Shown here one piece after another: positions 44,280 to 54,639 of a stretch of 64,000 nucleotides of DNA. The position numbers and the translations under genes were made by a program. This stretch comes from Choristoneura fumiferana (taxonomy: Eukaryota; Arthropoda; Insecta; Lepidoptera; Tortricidae). Position 1 is the stretch's first letter; each line of letters opens with the position of its first letter. Below the pieces are notes generated by a model. The model was given only the letters and a program-made list of their open reading frames with translations. It was not told where the DNA came from and searched no databases. Location: contig NC_133489.1 in NCBI RefSeq assembly GCF_025370935.1, positions 23,131,535-23,195,534 on the forward strand, read 5' to 3'.

Positions 44280-45422
44280 TCGGGTAAAAACAAAACCAAA
44301 AAAGAATAATATTCAAATCGTAAGTCTTGTGAAATTATAAGCTAGGGTTATTGAACTAACTAAACAAAAATCAGCTGATCAGATTCCACGAAAAATCCAA
44401 AGCACGGGCGAGCAATCGTCGATTCCTGGAAATCCTCGGCCGCGGCTCGCGCGCTTTTTGAATTGTTTGGCGCGTTATAACGTTTTTTCATACACTGTTT
44501 TTGGTTATAATTTCGGCAAAACTGTGTTCTTTTTTATTTTGGTTTCACTAACACGCTAACACTCAGATAATTGCACTTTGTTTCGTATTCTCACTATCGT
44601 TCTAAATGGAATCTAAGGTTTTCAAAACAGAATCGTTTATAGTTACGATCGCTATTTATCTCTGCACTGAATTGTTTTTTAGAAAAGATAACATTCACAC
44701 TGGTTTATTACAACTATTTACACTATTATAACATGAATTTTTGAAAGAATGATACGTAAAAACTATTTAAATGAAATTAAATTGCGGAGCTTATGTTTCT
44801 TTGGCGACAGCGCCATCTCTCCCTTCCTACAACTCTTGTATTATAGAAGTATCTAGTTAGTCGCATAGTTTTTGAAACTCAGTGTCATATTATAACTCGT
44901 TTTGTTTAGAATCCGTTAATTGCTCATAATTTTTACTGCGGAATATTGCTCACTTCTGGCGGGATTTTTTTTCAGACGAAATGGCAGGCAACTGTTATAA
45001 TATAAATCGTCATTGTTTCAGAACATCGAAGTTACCGAAGTCCATACGAACGTGTTTAAATATATGCTTCCCGTGTTTTCCGCCCCGATTTTATCACAAA
45101 TAATAAAATTTAATTCTCAATTGATTACATTGAGATGTCACAAAAAAGGAGTTGCACGAAAGAATAATTATTATATTCAAAACCAGCAAAATTGGGTATC
45201 ATTTGGATAATAAAAAGAAAAAAAAAATGATTGTCTTATTGTGGCCAAAAAGTTTGCTACTTCTATTTAATAATCTCTCTCAGTCGGTCACCCAATGTTG
45301 AAGATCGTGACCCCGATAATGTTCATCCACAGTCTTTTTCCCTATGGTTCAATCTTCTGTACCTACCTATATATATTTTTTTGGTAAGTGTTACTTTGTC
45401 TAAAAAGCGGGTTGTGTAAACA

Positions 45423-45506
45423 GCAAGTGGTCTAACAAACAGGTTAGGACCAGTTGCTTCTTAGACCACTTGCTACTTAGACCACTTACTATTTAGACCA
45501 GCTGTT
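45423..45506. repeat. TTAGACCACTTGC repeats with an inverted copy
   Basis: GCAAGTGGTCTAA at 45423 is followed by TTAGACCACTTGC at 45461, TTAGACCACTTAC at 45477 and TTAGACCAGCTG at about 45494: a hairpin plus a 16-bp tandem array. Confidence 0.7.
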
Positions 45507-45781
45507 TTTATGACGAAACGGTACTGACCTATACCCGATTAAATAAAAGAAGATTTCAAGATGGAACTAAATATTCCTACTTGATTACGTATAACCTGGC
45601 TTTTTAATTCAGCCGGTACATTTAAAACAACATTTTCTACATCCCAGTGGTATTATTAAGCCCGCGACGAAATATAATTAAAAAGCTTTATGAATAAAAT
45701 ATCGTTAAGACCAGACATTTTCATTACAGATAAATAAGTTGAATCGCGAATGAAAGATTTCATGCTCTTTCATAACTTATT

Positions 45782-46042
45782 ACGTTTCACCGCCGACTAC
45801 AACAGTCCTCCCAGAATGAGACGGTATTGGCTGCAGTTCCCAAGCGGGCCCAATGCGGATTAGGAACTCCACACCTTACCATTGAATTGCTTTGCAGAGT
45901 TAGCTGAGGTGAACTTTGTGGGTAAATTGCAAATGTAATTTCGGACTTGAATTTCGAAAAACGAAGAGATTCGAGCCCGGATTTGAATCCACGATCCTCT
46001 GCTTGAGAGGCCATAGGTCAAACCATTAGGCCACCACGTCTT
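45782..46042 (-). mobile_element. tRNA-derived SINE, copy 2
   Basis: Minus strand head GTGGCCTAATGGTTTGACC with CTCTCAAGCAGAGGATCG and 'gattcaaatccgggctcg'; body as in the copy at 16233-16508. Diverged. Confidence 0.7.
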
Positions 46043-46465
46043 CTTAATCTTTACCGGACTAAGTACATTAAAACGAATAAGTATCAACAAAAAGCGCTCT
46101 TTCACAATTTTCCGTGAATTTCACCAAGGATTATGCCAAATCCATACTGATCCATGGTAGTGCAGGATCACAATGCTTTCTGCGTCTTTTGGGTTTTTAT
46201 AAACTTGCTGTTTTTGCAGTTTCCAAAGGCAGAATCGGCAAGATAGTATCCAATATCTGAGAGAAATCAAAATATGTACTTAAAGGAAAGCGTTTAGTAC
46301 CTAATCTACTGCTAATGGTGTGCCAAGATTGTCATTTTGGCACATATTGCGGTAACCATTGTCAAAGACGTAGATGCATGCAGTTCATTCACAACTTAAA
46401 AACGGCGCTTCGATCAATCAATCCCTTGAATACTCCTGATACTATTACACCATTCTAGGCGATTT

Positions 46466-46725
46466 TGTGTGTGGCTGCACGAGCGTCGTCAGATGCGCGC
46501 GGACGCCGGACGTTAAGCTGCAACCGCAGCGTGATGTGTCCGTGCGCGCCTATCGTGCGGTCGCCATCTTGTAAAATGGCGTCTCCGTTCCGTTCTCACC
46601 TGTGTGTGTGGCTGCACGTGCGTCGTCAGATGCGCGCGGACATTGAGTTGCAACCGCAATGTTGATGTATCCGTGCGCATCTATCGTGCGGTCACCATCT
46701 TGTAATATGGCGTCTCCGTTCTCAC
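46466..46725 (-). pseudogene. Two decayed tandem copies of the Ig3 exon 3' end
   Basis: The exon end 'ggctgcac' (plus strand) recurs at 46473, 46610 and 46736, giving repeat spacings of about 137 and 126 bp. Each extra copy keeps the block that encodes the last beta strand and linker (NVRAHLTTHVQPHT region) and 'gccatcttg', but the segment encoding the WACRAAN cysteine loop is replaced by a shorter 'ctatcgtgcggtc' type sequence. The middle copy keeps the donor (TTCTCACC on the plus strand) but has a one-base insertion that shifts frame. They look like remnants of an exon duplication and cannot encode an Ig half-domain. Confidence 0.8.
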
Positions 46726-46948
46726 CTGTGTGTGTGGCTGCACGTGCGTCGTCAGATGCGCGCGCACGTTGAGCTGCAACCGCAGCGTGACGTGTCCGTG
46801 CGCGTTGGCGGCGCGGCAGGCCCAGCGGCCGCCATCTTGCACGTCGGCGCGGCGCACGCCCAGCGCGTCGTGCGCACGCGTGTAGCGCCCGCCGGCCTCA
46901 CCGTCGCGCAACTCGCGCAGCACGCCGCCCGCGCTCTCGCGGTACCAA
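46726..46948 (-). CDS. Dscam-like: Dscam-like exon: Ig3, second half
   Basis: Acceptor CCCCAG and donor GTGAGA bound 223 bp that read WYRESAGGVLRELRDGE at the start and contain the second Ig cysteine in GGRWACRAANAHG. The exon starts with one base completing a codon and ends in phase 0. It is the most 5' exon found. The exon is very GC-rich. Its 3' half and donor are repeated twice just downstream (46466-46725). Confidence 0.85.
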
Positions 46949-47015
46949 CTGGGGACAAAAAAAGATTTTTCTCAGAAATATTCGTAAAGTTCGTCAAATG
47001 AAAAAAATAGTAGGT

Positions 47016-47544
47016 ACAGTCATGTGTAAAAATAATATATTCAATAACTTTTTAATTTTATTTATTTTAGAGTGGATGTAAGGAACTATTGGGCCATCGT
47101 TTTTAGTAAATAAATGGCTTTGGCAAGTGAAATTATATGATTTTATGGGATTTCCGTTTCAATATATCTATGCGTTAAGTTATAAGACTTACGTATCTGT
47201 TTGTCTTTTTTGATTATGTACAACATGAGGCACTTGTCTCACCGCCAGCGAGGAAACGATTGGCTATCGACTATTTTCCCGCTCAAGAAACGAACAAACC
47301 CACTCGTTTCTAGTTACTCGCTCTACTCGCTTCTCGCTCATCGTCGGCGGTGGGACAAGTGCTTTACTGTGGACGGACAGTAGTATGTACGTTGTAACTC
47401 GTGGATGGTGAACTTAAGTTAGAAATATGAACTTATTCAAAGTTTAAAAAATTAATACCAAAGACTCTTATTTCGACGCAATAATGCAGTTGTAACATAT
47501 TTCTGAGTGGTTCGAATAGATACTTATTTTTGCACTTGACTGTA
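47016..47544. mobile_element. Second Tc1/mariner-type MITE copy and a solo end
   Basis: 47410-47544 matches the MITE at 35749-35882 (right end TTTTTGCACTTGACTGTA intact, left end eroded). 47016 onward is a lone left end (TACAGTCATGTGTAAAAATA). The rest of 46949-47800 shows no gene and no Ig exon. Confidence 0.65.
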
Positions 47545-47769
47545 GGTACGACAAAGTTGTTATCTGTAGTAGCTTTAGGCTATAGACGTTTGAGTAGAAA
47601 GTACTCTTTTCAAATGTCGCAAGTAGATAAAAAAGTGAAAGGATTTGTTTTTTTTATTTTATTTGTCTTTCTTTTGTCTTGTCTAACTTTGTCAGTAGTC
47701 ATCTGAAAGGACCCACAATACGTATATACCTACGTTTTGCTTAGGAGTGGGGCTCTGCTAACACTGGAT

Positions 47770-47910
47770 GTTTATAGATGCTCATCTACTTTGTGACCTG
47801 ATTCAAGCCTTAGGCCGCTTCCAACCCAAGCAACGGGATGTTTATGGGGTCAGCCTATGTTCAGCAGTGGGTGTCATATGGCTGACATTACGATGATGAT
47901 GATGGCCAGT
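47770..47910 (+). mobile_element. RTE-type LINE tail
   Basis: 'ttccaacccaagcaacggga', 'ttcagcagtgggtgtcatat' and 'gctgacattacgatgatgatg': the 3' end of the RTE family, diverged. Confidence 0.6.
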
Positions 47911-48039
47911 GACCATGGCAAATTATGCGGAACCTTCGGCGTACCAGTCCGATTCACGTTTCGCCGGTTTTTTAACCACCTCCCGTGGCGTTTGTCTTGC
48001 ATTAATACGGAGTTACGAGCACCTAGACGAATAATCCTA

Positions 48040-48391
48040 CTAATCCTATCCTATCCTACCAATATTACAAATGTGAAAGTTTGTGAGTGAGTGAGTGAGC
48101 GAATAAGTTTGTGAGTGAGTGAGTATGTTTGCTACTTCTTCACGCTGAAACAGCAAGACGGATTTGAATGAAATTTTGCAAAAAGTTAGTTTATAACCTG
48201 GATTAAAACACAATTTTTATCCCGATGACGGGATAGGGATAAAATCTCGAACTAATAACCGCTGGGTTTAGAATCAGGAAATTTGGTATGTAGATAGCTG
48301 GACATCTGGAATAACACATGGCTACTTTTTATCCCGATATTCCACGGGATAGGGATAAAATCCATACTAATATTATAAATGCGAAAGTAAC

Positions 48392-48424
<33 letters not shown>

Positions 48425-49010
48425 TACGCTTTCACGCAAAAACCGCTGAACCGATTTGGATGAAATTTGGTACAGAGATAGAATAGACCATGGGAAAGAA
48501 CATAGGCTATCTTTTATCGCGAAAAAAAGGCATTAAGGGTTGAAATAGGGGGTGAAAGTTTATATGGTGGAAGTTCGTCGCTGTTGGAAATAAAACCATG
48601 AAACTTGGCATTTAGGCACTTAATAAGAAATAAGTCGGTATGTGTTTTAGCTTTTTTGAAAATTCGACCTGTGAGGGGATGAAATAGGGGATGAAAGCTC
48701 ATATGGAAGGTCGTCATTATCGAAGATAAATCCATGTTTCTTTATGAAACTTGGTATTGGGCACGTGATAAGAGATAAATAATTGTTCGAGCGTTTTTTT
48801 AATTCTTCTTCTTCTTCTTAAAACCGGTTAAATCGACTCGAAACTCGCGCGTCAAGGTTCCGTGCATAGGTATTTATGAATATCAAGTGTTAGCAGAGCC
48901 AAGCTCACAAGCAAAATGTACGCAATGTGGGGTCATTTTAAATGGCTTATTAACATAGACAGTCAGACATGAAAAATTATGATTTTCAGATTTTTCTTAC
49001 TTATCCTACT
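48040..49010 (+). mobile_element. Helitron-like elements, first block
   Basis: Two starts are visible: 'cctaccaatattacaaatgtg' at about 48053 and 'ccatactaatattataaatg' at 48361 followed by (CTGT)n. After 'aaccgctgaaccgatttgga' come two units of the 145-bp tandem repeat. These are the hallmarks of the Lep1-type Helitron-like family. No helicase is encoded. Confidence 0.65.
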
Positions 49011-49915
49011 ATATCCATACTTCCATACTAATATTATAAATGCGAAAGTAACTCTGTCTGTCTGTCTGTCTGTCTGTCTGTTACGCTTTCACGCCTAAAC
49101 CGCTGAACCGATTTTGATGAAATTTGGTACAGAGATAGAATAGACCTTGGAAAAGAACATAGGCTACCTTTTATCGCGAAAAAGAGGCTTTAAGGGGTTG
49201 AAATAGGGGATGAAAGTTTATATGGTGGAAGTTCGTCGCTGTCAAAGATAAAACTATGAAACTTGGCATTTAGGCACTTAATAAGAAATAAGTCTATATT
49301 TGTTTGAGCTTTTTTGAAAATTCGACCTGTGAGGGGATGAAATAGGGGATGAAAGTTTATGTGGAAGGTCGTCATTATTGATGAATAAATCGATGAATCT
49401 TTATTAAACTTGCATTTTCACATGAAAAGAGATAAATAGATATTTGTTCGCACGTTTTTTAAAATTCTTCGTGTGAGGGGGTGAAATAGGGGATGAAAGT
49501 TTATGTGGAAGATCGTCACTGTCGAAGATAAATCGATGGTTCTTTATGAAACTTGGCATTTGGGTACGTGATAAGAGATAAATAGATATTTTTTCGCGTG
49601 TTTTTAAAAATTCTTCCTGTGAGGGGGTGAAATAGGGGATGAAACTTTATATGGAAGATCGTCATTGTCGAAGATAATTCGACGGTTCTTTATGAAATTT
49701 GGCATTTGGGCACGTGCTAAGAGATAAATACATATTTGTTCGCGCGTCTTTAAAACTCTTCCTGTGAGGGGTGAAATAGGGGATGAAACTTTATATGGAA
49801 GATCGTCATTGTCGAAGATAAATCGATGGTTCTTTATGAAACTTGGCATTGGACTACTTATAAGAAATAAATAGATATTTGTTCAAGCGTTTTGAAAATT
49901 TTAACTGCGAGGGGA
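48530..49915 (+). repeat. About 145-bp tandem repeat inside the Helitron-like elements
   Basis: Units share 'gaggggatgaaataggggat', 'gaaagtttatatggaagatc', 'gtcgaagataaatc' and 'tatgaaacttggcattt'. Two units are in the first element (48530-48800) and about five in the second (49190-49915). The interval between is the element junction. Confidence 0.8.
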
Positions 49916-50772
49916 TGTTAGCAGAGGGGATGATGCAGTGTTAGTAGAGCCTTTTAAGCTCATAGGCAAAATGTACGCAATGTGGGGTAATTTTAGATGG
50001 CATATTCACATAGACAGTCAGACATGAAAAATTATGATTTTCAGATTTTTCTTATTAATTATGCAATAAGAGCTACCTTTATGCAAAATTCCAAGTTTCT
50101 AGGACAGCCGGAAGTACCCTATAACTTTTTCTGTTAAGGCAATTGGTTTGGAAACACCTTTTTAATGACTGTAGCTTTTGATTGCCTTGACTTAGAGGTT
50201 TGATAGACGGACGGACGGATAGCAAAGTAATCCTATAAGAGTTCCATATTTTTCCTTTTTAGGTACGGAACCCTAAAAAACATTTGTTCTAGCGCTTTTC
50301 AAATTTTAACCTATTTACTTGAAAATATGGGGATGAAAGTTCTTAAGGAATTCCAAACAAATTACTACATACCTATAAGTATATTTATCGGAAATATGTG
50401 TAGCTATGCTTAGTAAAAATGCCGTCTTAATTATAATCCTACCCTCCTAACTTACAATAAAGGACGTAAGGTGTCAAGAGTTCACTATGAAGAATTAGTC
50501 CTTTTGTGTTGGCAGGGTAGAATACACGTCGTATTGCTAAATTGTAGCTACCCGCAAAATATTTATGTTTTACCAAAGAACATCGGGTGGATGGATGGAT
50601 GGAAGAACAAAAAAAATAGTTTATATTTATAGCAATGTATTAAAATAGGTTATTTTCGGTAAACCGTAGAAGTTTCTATGTACTATTATTGGCAGAATAG
50701 GTATCCTAAATAAATTAAATACTTCCCAAAATTACTATTCCACGCGGACGAAGTCGCGGGCAAAAGCTAGTC
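49020..50772 (+). mobile_element. Helitron-like element, long copy
   Basis: Starts CCATACTAATATTATAAATG with (CTGT)n and ends 'gacgaagtcgcgggcaaaagctagt' at about 50771, the usual CTAGT end of this family. It contains the tandem array at 49190-49915 and a scrap of another repeat ('aggtacggaaccctaaaaa' at 50263). Non-autonomous. Confidence 0.7.
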
Positions 50773-51019
50773 TCGAAATAAAAACCGCTTGGTTTAGAGA
50801 TGAAATTTGGCATGGGTGTTTTAATTTAACGTCACTGAAAACCACCATGTTATTTTAGGAAATTGCCTCGAGAATTTAATAAATTCCCGGAATTTCAATT
50901 TGAAGTATGTTGTAAACGACTATTAGAGAAATGGTCGTTAAATGAAACCCATGAGTGGTTTTATCAAGTATATTGGTCAGAGAGCCAAAATACAATAGAA
51001 CCGAGATAATTACTTATGC

Positions 51020-51240
51020 TACCGTAAACTGCTTCAACTTCGCCCTCTGGCCCCAACATTGCCTTATTCGATTTAGAGTCGATTACTTAGCACTCTTTTA
51101 GGTTTTCAACTTTTATCTACACGGGAATTATTATTACGGGGGGATAAAAGTTAAAAAAACTAGAAGGGTGCTAGTTATCGACTCTAAATCGAATCAGGCA
51201 ATGTTGGGGCCAGAGGGCAAAGTTGAAGCAGTTTACGGTA
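51020..51240. mobile_element. Palindromic MITE with TA borders
   Basis: Arms of about 100 bp (CCGTAAACTGCTTCAACTT through 'cgatttagagtcgatta' and its complement) enclose a short loop around 51130-51150. TA lies at each end (51020, 51239). Almost the entire element is a hairpin. Confidence 0.88.
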
Positions 51241-51429
51241 CGTAATTTATAATAACTAACTGCTAATTAAGCAATTTTTTTTTAAATCTAGTATTTTAAC
51301 GAGGCTTTAGTACACCAAATGTGACTATGTCAGCCTCAAGTAATATGCATCACTATGTTGCATGTCGTAACGCTAAGTTACAGTAAAACACTTGAGTTAG
51401 GCATTACTCTATAAATTCAAATGTTGTAG

Positions 51430-52110
51430 GTATCTGATGATTTACGCGTGCGAAGCCGCGGGTAAACGCTAGTATAACCAATGTGAGACTAAGATGAAGT
51501 ATGCATACAATATCCAGGACAATCGCTCACGCCAATTTTCCCGCCCATTCGAAATTCTACGAGCAACGGTAACAATTATATCCGACTTATGTAAATACAT
51601 TCTCCGACTCTTACAATGCAAGCATGCGGAACTAAAGAGGGTAGGAATGTAGAGGTAGGTAGCACTTCCGAGGGCGGAACGGAAGACACCTCTCGCCGCC
51701 CTAATGAGAGGATGTGGCATCGAATAGCTTTCCTTCATTTATATGTGCATATTGCTCTTTTGTACGCGGCGTGTTTTTGTTTACAGACTTTAAAAAGGGT
51801 GGTTATAAATTGTCACTGCCAGCCATGTGAAAACCTCGTTACAAAATTTTTCAAAAACGTTTTATATTTCTAATTCATAATAAAATTTGTAATGCGTCTG
51901 CATTACATTGCAGTGATTAAATGCAGTGGATTTTTATAAACCTCTAATGTAAAATAGCTTTCGAACGGATGAATCGATTTCGATGCATTTTTTCACGTGA
52001 ATTGAATGATTCGGCAAGAAACATAAAAAAATATAAAGAAATATATTTTGCAGAACAGCTACAATATTAATAATTAATGACTTGCATCAAAAGTATTTAA
52101 TAACACTACA
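51430..52110. other. Non-coding, with a Helitron-like end
   Basis: 'gcgtgcgaagccgcgggtaaacgctagt' at 51447-51474 is a diverged Helitron-like 3' end. The GC-rich part 51600-51740 has no supported frame. Nothing else was recognised. Confidence 0.45.
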
Positions 52111-52112
52111 TT

Positions 52113-52400
52113 TTAATCGGATCGCATTCCATTAAAACATCCATATAGTAATATAGTAATTATTAATTTTATTTTTGTCAGTCCACCTGGTGGGAGGCCT
52201 GCCAACGCTTCCTCTTCCGGTTCGTGGTCGCCACTCGAGGACTTTTCCCCCCCCCAACGGTTATCTGTTCTTCGAGCGATGTGGCCCGCCCATTGCCACT
52301 TCAATTTGCATATTTTTACAGCTATGTCAGTAACAGTAACTTCAGTTCTTCGACGAACTTCCGTAATCCGGATTCTATCGCGCAAAGAAACTATCAAAGA
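52113..52400 (-). pseudogene. RTE-type LINE reverse transcriptase, C-terminal fragment
   Basis: The minus-strand frame starts LRDRIRITEVRRRTEVTVTD and continues IAVKICKLKWQWAGHIARRT, the well-known C-terminal part of lepidopteran RTE LINE proteins. A frameshift follows near 52250 in a C-run, after which LAGLPPGGLTKI is a shifted remnant. It is a 5'-truncated copy. Confidence 0.8.
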
Positions 52401-52504
52401 TACGTAATTTCAATAAATGTAGTCTGATAAAGCATCTCAGAGTGCATATTACCCAGGTTTTACTTTTGAAAAACGGCCTCTGGAGATGAGTAATTTCATT
52501 TTTT

Positions 52505-52565
52505 CAGAATTCAGGATCAGGAGACCCACTTGCTCGTTTGCCACCCCGTCGATTAAAAGAAGAAG
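52505..52565 (+). mobile_element. 3' end of a dispersed LINE/SINE family, copy 1
   Basis: 'atcaggagacccacttgctc' and 'gtttgccac' recur at 59141-59185 and 60555-60605, each followed by A-rich sequence. Confidence 0.65.
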
Positions 52566-52699
52566 AGTTTTTATATATTTTGTCTCCATAAAAAGTGGGA
52601 CTTGTGACTAATTTAGGAAGATTGCCCTTAACTACGCCTATCACTGATTAAAAAACCACGTCCCATTTTTGCGGCCTTTAGGAGCAATTCGGTTTCAAA

Positions 52700-52930
52700 A
52701 ATTAGTGTTAGGGTCACCCGTGTGGTGTCGGGTTAGAATTACACCTCTCCATTTCTTCCGTGGATGTCGTAAGAGGCGACTGAGGATATAGGTTAAGGTA
52801 TACCGTAGGCGACAGGCTAGTAACCTGACACTATTGTACCGTTTTTGTCTAACTTAAAACCTAAAATTGCTAAAAGTGGCTCCGAAGCGGTAACGTTTCG
52901 TGTGCTCTGCCTACCCTATTTGGGAATACA
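52700..52930 (+). repeat. Dispersed repeat with 'tcgtaagaggcgact'
   Basis: 'ttcttccgtggatgtcgtaa' followed by 'gaggcgact' resembles 'caggcgtcgtaaaaggcgac' at 23528 and is a common lepidopteran repeat. No frame. Confidence 0.5.
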
Positions 52931-52937
52931 GGTGTGA

Positions 52938-52942
52938 TGTTT

Positions 52943-52977
<35 letters not shown>

Positions 52978-53052
52978 GTGTGTGTGTGTGTGTGTGCGTG
53001 CGTGCATGCGTGCGTGCGTGCGTGCGTGCGTGCGTGAGTGTGTGTGTGTGAG
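52938..53052 (+). repeat. GT / GCGT microsatellite
   Basis: Runs of TGTGTG, TATGTG and GTGCGTGCGTGCG over about 115 bp. Confidence 0.9.
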
Positions 53053-53377
53053 GGTTGTCACTCTTTTTGAACTTCACTAACTTTAATTTTGTTTTGAACG
53101 ATATGGTTTTCGGGGGTGCCGTTTAATATAAACGAATAGTATAATTTAATTTAACTACAATTAAAACCCATTGTTGTTGGGCATAATCATAATAATTAAA
53201 TAACAGTAAGTATTCTGTTATTCTAAGTAATCATTTTTTTTTAATAACGATCATAAAGAATAATGTATTTTCATTGCGTCGTTGTCATATAAGATTGTTT
53301 TTTTTCTGCTGCAGTCTTGAATATTTAATATGGATTATTCGAAATAGGTAGTTTTCTAGTAGGTACCTTTCTTTTCG

Positions 53378-53589
53378 TCAGGCGTTACTTTGCGGAGGTC
53401 AATATCAATGAATTTACTTTGCTCACCCGCGACCTTATGTATTTTCATGCAGTTCCTCCACCTCCACACTGTAAGAACATACACAAATCACACAAACCCA
53501 TCTATCACCACCACCACACAACACTGACGTGTTTCGAACTAAACCAGAGCTCATCTTTAGAGCAACACAACCGTTCACTATGCTACCAG
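53378..53589. mobile_element. Single arm of the foldback element family
   Basis: Starts TCAGGCGTTACTTTGCGGAG and follows the left arm of 39048-39497 through 'cctccacctccacactgtaa' and 'gacgtgtttcgaact' to the loop. It keeps the outer end that the 39 kb left arm lost. Confidence 0.8.
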
Positions 53590-53599
53590 ATGTTATTCC

Positions 53600-54183
53600 T
53601 TTTTTTTACACTAATAATTTATATTTTTTGTACTTGTAGCTTGATACCTTTACGCGTTTCTGAGAAAAAGACAGACTGACCGACGGCAGCAAAGTGAGCC
53701 TAGAAACGTTCTAGTTTTTTTTTTACTTACCACGATTCAATTACATATCTCTTACATATCAGGCGATAAAGAGCCTAATTCCCAGCAATTGTAGCACATA
53801 ATTCTACCTTTGATGTCAGGTGCAAGCGACAGGGTATAAATTAATGAGCTAACTTAAAAAGCGTTTTCATATTAAGCAACTGTAAAAAGCTTTGTACCTA
53901 AGTTCGTTTTATTCTGTGTCTGTGCTAAATACCTTTAAACAATCAATTCTATTATACTAATTCTACTTATACCTAACGCAATTTTTTTAAAGATTTTCAT
54001 TTTAAATTCTCTTGCCTTGTGTATGATTATTTACATATATGGTCACCCTATTTTTAAATGTCCAACCTCTTACTTACCGTTTGTGCTAAAATACTTAAGG
54101 AAGCTTGTGTATGAGTAAGTAAAGAAAAGTGTAATTTTCTTTAATTTAAATATTCCCGCGCATCAAACGTCATCGTGACAGAC
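53600..54183. other. No recognisable feature
   Basis: AT-rich sequence in which I see no gene or repeat. Confidence 0.4.
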
Positions 54184-54638
54184 GTGAGGGCTATCGTTTT
54201 TGTCTCACTAGATGGCGCACTGTTGCCGCTAGCTACATATTAGTAATCTGTGCTGTTGCCTGAGGTTTTTTAAGTGTGGCTTTCAAAGTCTGTTATTACG
54301 GGCGTGAAAACAAAGTTTAGATTAAAATCATATTTAATACACCTTAAAACCGTACCATAAAAATATCGAGCATGCCACAGTGTTGCATAGTCCCCGTTTT
54401 GTTCGGAAAAAGGGAGGACAAATGTTTCCAAAAGACAAACTGTCTCAAAACACAGACATTCATTGCCCCGGAACGCATATTTGCCATAATTAATTTCATA
54501 TATTACAAATATTCACAAAATTATTCTAATTAGAAATAAACCCGCGTAGCTCACACAAAAACTATGAGATTTGACATTTCGGAGACCTCACGCTACACTA
54601 GCGCCTCTAGTGGCGAATTCATTCGCGATAGCCCTCAT
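54184..54638. mobile_element. MITE family 3, copy 2 (inverted relative to copy 1)
   Basis: Ends GTGAGGGCTATCG and CGCGATAGCCCTCAT. The body matches 10755-11175 in the opposite direction ('cgagcatgccacagtgttgc', 'caccttaaaaccgtacc'). Confidence 0.85.
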
Positions 54639-54639
54639 T

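Larger units (their letters stand above)
39837..44850 (-). mobile_element. Nearly full-length CR1/Jockey-superfamily LINE
   Basis: A non-LTR element in the same orientation as the host gene. From 5' to 3': a 5' untranslated region (about 44280-44850, end not defined), ORF1, then ORF2 overlapping it by 68 bp, and a 3' region ending in repeats of ACTCAA near 39837-39850. Its only obvious defect is one extra base in an A-run that cuts ORF2 in two. Confidence 0.85.
34461..46725 (-). other. 12.3 kb intron between Ig3 and Ig4 exons
   Basis: The longest intron. It holds a MITE (35749-35882), a foldback element inside an older repeat (38880-39720), a nearly intact LINE (39837 to about 44850), a SINE (45782-46042) and the decayed exon copies. 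36000-38300 and 44900-45420 show nothing I can name. Confidence 0.7.
12052..46948 (-). other. Dscam-like: Dscam-family cell adhesion receptor gene (thirty exons, 5' end missing)
   Basis: This is a split gene for a type I membrane protein of the Dscam family, immunoglobulin-superfamily receptors that mediate homophilic recognition in neurons. Thirty exons with AG acceptors and GT donors keep an unbroken phase and give about 1550 codons. Domain order is Ig3(part)-Ig4 to Ig9-FN3 x4-Ig10-FN3 x2-TM-tail, which is diagnostic for Dscam. Family hallmarks include APELQYTFIEQ (Ig5), GPPYVRSV (Ig6), PPEIEPFSF (Ig7), SPKWITEP (Ig8) and a tail motif ELYEISPYATF. Most domains are cut once internally, and domain borders lie in phase 1. 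Signal peptide, Ig1, Ig2 and half of Ig3 are not in the exons found. I cannot say which paralogue (Dscam1-4 type) it is; the single Ig7 exon pair argues against Dscam1. Introns carry many transposons. Confidence 0.95.

Noticed and set aside
48514..49849. Three similar minus-strand open frames that look like a repeated protein.
   Set aside because: They are translations of the 145-bp tandem repeat in the Helitron-like elements.
52870..53061. A threonine-histidine repeat protein.
   Set aside because: It is the translation of a GT/GCGT microsatellite.
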